From positions 1-33,469 of the forward strand of contig DASSJF010000084.1 in assembly GCA_035691305.1 (NCBI GenBank): DNA of 33,469 bases, given 5' to 3'. This DNA comes from a bacterium (GTDB lineage: Bacteria > Sysuimicrobiota > Sysuimicrobiia > Sysuimicrobiales > Segetimicrobiaceae). This document shows positions 31,655-33,469 of the stretch, piece by piece (position 1 is the first letter of the stretch; every line of letters starts with the position of its first letter). The notes beneath the pieces were generated by a model. That model was not told where the DNA came from and made no database searches. It saw only the letters and a list, made by a program, of their open reading frames with translations. Both the position numbers and the translations under genes were made by a program.

Positions 31655-32943
31655 GTGGCGGCGGCCTCGGGCACGGCCGTTTCCAGCAGCGGGAGCTGCA
31701 GGAGGAACGCCGCGCCGGGCTCGGTCCGGCGCACGAGGGCGATCGAACCTCCGTGGTCCTTCAAAATGCCGTATGTGATCGCGAGGCCGAGGCCGGTCCC
31801 CTTCCCCACGACCTTCGTGGTGAAGAACGGGTCGAAGATGCGTCGCTCGAGGCCGGCCGGGATGCCGGGTCCCGTGTCCCGCACCAGCACCTCGGCCCAT
31901 CCCGGGCGCACGCTGCTGCGGATCTCGATCCGCCGCGGGCCGGGTACGCCGGCCGCATCCGGCACGACGTCCGCCAGTGCGTCGCGGGCGTTGGTGAGCA
32001 GGTTGATGAAGACCTGCTCGAGCTGGATCGGGCTGGCGGCGACCGTCGGATCCTCCGGCGCGAGGTCCAACACCACGTCGATGTCGCGCAGGCGCAGCTG
32101 TTCCTGCATCAGCGAGAGCGAGTGCCGCACCACGTCGTTGATCGCCACCGGCTCGCGACTGACCGGGGCGGTCCGTCCGAACGTCCGGAGGTGCGAGATG
32201 ATCTCTGTCGCCTTGCGGACCTGGGCGGTCGCCTTGTCGAGGTCGCGCGTGATGCGCTCAAGGTCCACGTCCCGCGAGATGCCGACGATGCGGATCTGGT
32301 CGATCACGTTGCCGATGAACAGGCCGATGTTGTTGAGGGGGTTGTTGAGCTCGTGGGCGACGCCGGTGGTGAGCTCGCCGAGCGTGGCGAGCTTGCCGGC
32401 CTGCACGAGCTGCTCCTGCTTGTCGCGCAGATCCTGCTCGCGGCGCTGCATCTCCATCGTCATCTCGTGCAGGTCGCCCATGATGTGGATCATGGCGCTC
32501 CGTGCCTGGCCGAGCCGGAGGTTGGAACGGTGCGAGTCCTGGAGGATGTGCAGCAGCGCGCGCCGCGAGTTGTCGAGGCGCTCGGTCTGCTGGGCGAGGC
32601 GGCGGCGGTCCTGCTCGTAGTCGACCAGAATGTGCAGCATCGCTTTGCGCTGGTCGCCGAGCCGGCGGTTCACGTCGTGGAGGTCGGCCATGATGTGCAG
32701 CATCGCACGGCGCTGCTCGTCGCGCTGGCGCAGGCGCCCTTCCAGGTCGGCGATCCGTTCGAGGAGGCGCGCGTGCTCCGCCGCGGATAGCGCCGGCGGC
32801 GTCCCGTCCGGCGGAGGACCTCCGGCCGCTCCTGGGCCTGCGGTGCGGGCCAAAGATGCCCCTCCTGCCTGCCAGGAGGCTTTGCCGTTGCCCCCCGGGA
32901 CGGCGGGCGCGGCCGATTGTGGCGCTGCCGGGCGGGCGTCCAC
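31651..32943 (-). CDS. Cytosolic sensor histidine kinase with repeated coiled-coil input region
   Basis: About 430 residues from the GTG at 32943. The N-terminus is Ala/Pro/Gly-rich, then a long coiled coil holds four copies of A-M/L-L/I-H-I-M/L-x-D at 80, 101, 129 and 150 (spacings 21, 28, 21). The dimerisation domain has the phosphoacceptor His197 in GVAHELNNP, then NINLL-type N-box (INLLTNARDAL), RDTGPGIP, FDPFFTTK and GKGTGLGL of the ATPase domain. No membrane helix. The likely partner is the receiver of the next gene, whose ATG overlaps this stop. Alternative starts: GTG 32991 (inside the PAS gene) or TTG 32853, which has the best Shine-Dalgarno sequence (AGGAGG, 7 bases). Confidence 0.9.
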   Translation of the reverse strand: MDARPAAPQSAAPAVPGGNGKASWQAGGASLARTAGPGAAGGPPPDGTPPALSAAEHARLLERIADLEGRLRQRDEQRRAMLHIMADLHDVNRRLGDQRKAMLHILVDYEQDRRRLAQQTERLDNSRRALLHILQDSHRSNLRLGQARSAMIHIMGDLHEMTMEMQRREQDLRDKQEQLVQAGKLATLGELTTGVAHELNNPLNNIGLFIGNVIDQIRIVGISRDVDLERITRDLDKATAQVRKATEIISHLRTFGRTAPVSREPVAINDVVRHSLSLMQEQLRLRDIDVVLDLAPEDPTVAASPIQLEQVFINLLTNARDALADVVPDAAGVPGPRRIEIRSSVRPGWAEVLVRDTGPGIPAGLERRIFDPFFTTKVVGKGTGLGLAITYGILKDHGGSIALVRRTEPGAAFLLQLPLLETAVPEAAAT

Positions 32944-32945
32944 CC

Positions 32946-33469
32946 CTACTGCTGCGTCTCGCCCCGCAGCCGCTCCACTTCGCTCTGCCACCGCTCCACC
33001 TCTTTTTCGAGCGCGATCATCTTGATCTCGCGGCCGACGACGACCTCTTCGAACTTCTCGAGCTCGAGGATCTTCTCTTGGAGCTCGAGCTTCGACTTTT
33101 CGAGGTCGCGGACAACGCGCTCATAGGCGCGCATGTCACGAAGGATGCCGATCACGCCGATCGCTTTGCCGTCCGAGTCGCGGAGCGCGGACGCGTTGAG
33201 GCTCGTCGGGATGACTTCGCCGGTGGCGGCACGCGGGTTGAGGCGGACGTTCCGCGTCACGCCGCGCTCGACGACCTCGCGGACCGCCGCGAGGAACTCG
33301 CGCGTTTCCTGAGGGGAGATGAACCGGGAGAGCGACTGCTCGATCACCTCGTCTCGGCGGAAGCCGAGCACTTCGGACACCGCGTCGTTGGTGTGCAGGA
33401 TCTTGCCTTCGAGGTCGGAGACGAACACCGGGTCCGGGGCGTTCTTGATCAGGCTTTCCGCGTAGGCGC
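32946..33469 (-). CDS. PAS-domain protein, start cut off by the window edge
   Basis: The visible 174 codons begin inside a PAS domain (SLIKNAPDPVFVSDLEGKI, LHTNDAVSEVLGF, then GVIGILRDM) that would sense a ligand or redox state. A coiled coil follows (DLEKSKLELQEKILELEKFEEVVVGREIKMIALEKEVERW), the linker usual at the end of PAS-containing signalling proteins. It stops (TAG) two bases before the GTG of the histidine kinase, so it belongs to the same operon. There is no output domain after the linker; what lies upstream of the window cannot be seen. Confidence 0.85.
   Translation of the reverse strand, partial: AYAESLIKNAPDPVFVSDLEGKILHTNDAVSEVLGFRRDEVIEQSLSRFISPQETREFLAAVREVVERGVTRNVRLNPRAATGEVIPTSLNASALRDSDGKAIGVIGILRDMRAYERVVRDLEKSKLELQEKILELEKFEEVVVGREIKMIALEKEVERWQSEVERLRGETQQ

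Noticed and set aside
29696-32620. A 974-codon frame antisense to the kinase and phosphatase
   Set aside because: Repetitive Arg/Asp/Val/Gly composition and no motifs, while the minus-strand frames show complete domains. It is a high-G+C shadow.

Overview
The window is a G+C-rich bacterial chromosome segment (about 73% G+C in a 60-base stretch counted at 26581-26640), densely packed with short intergenic gaps, many GTG starts and frequent ATGA/GTGA overlaps. The lexA promoter carries a Gram-positive-type SOS box (CGAAC-N4-GTTTG), lysine synthesis uses an LL-diaminopimelate aminotransferase, and two starts look leaderless. I infer a high-G+C, non-proteobacterial lineage of the Terrabacteria type (an uncultured soil/sediment phylum such as Sysuimicrobiota/CSP1-3 would fit). 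This placement is inference and no taxonomic marker was searched.

Layout. 1-3.6 kb: a housekeeping run miaA - dapL - hflX, convergent with lexA (3.7-4.4 kb), then an SDR and a divergent Memo-family (AmmeMemoRadiSam B) protein. 6.5-9.2 kb: a complete SsuABC/TauABC-type ABC importer on the minus strand, divergent from a Tat-exported dienelactone hydrolase. The intergenic region between them holds three copies of a 31-33-bp imperfect palindrome. 10.3-11.1 kb: a VapC-like PIN toxin with a Phd-type antitoxin and a promoter/operator. 11.1-14.6 kb: an AlkZ-like DNA glycosylase, a GSA-type aminotransferase and a divergent SDR. 14.7-17.5 kb: a PRMT-like methyltransferase translationally overlapping a GlcD-type FAD oxidase and a small secreted protein. 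17.5-20.1 kb: a LOG-family protein, a secreted protein, a DinB-fold protein and a P-loop protein. 20.1-23.2 kb: an N-carbamoyl-D-amino-acid-hydrolase-like nitrilase divergent from an ArsR-type regulator that overlaps a PLP decarboxylase gene. 23.2-23.8 kb: a GNAT acetyltransferase.

23.9-25.5 kb is a lower-G+C island (52% in a counted 60-base stretch, 24061-24120). It contains a wrecked IS1595-type transposase, a broken ORF that resembles a widespread family of hypothetical proteins, a 62-codon ORF running into the IS remnant, and one intact-looking 72-codon gene with a good promoter and Shine-Dalgarno sequence. It reads as a decayed insertion site.

25.6-33.5 kb: a two-helix membrane protein, an EamA exporter overlapping a membrane-bound GAF-GAF-GGDEF protein, then, convergent on the minus strand, a signalling operon: PAS protein (cut by the window edge) -> cytosolic histidine kinase -> one polypeptide with receiver, GAF, SpoIIE-type phosphatase and RsbW-type ATPase domains -> STAS anti-sigma antagonist. 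The last two junctions are ATGA overlaps. Together these look like a phosphorelay feeding a partner-switching module, with kinase and phosphatase fused in one chain and a kinase whose N-terminal coiled coil contains four heptad-phased copies of an A-M/L-L/I-H-I-x-x-D motif. I consider this operon and the intergenic palindromes the most interesting parts of the window.
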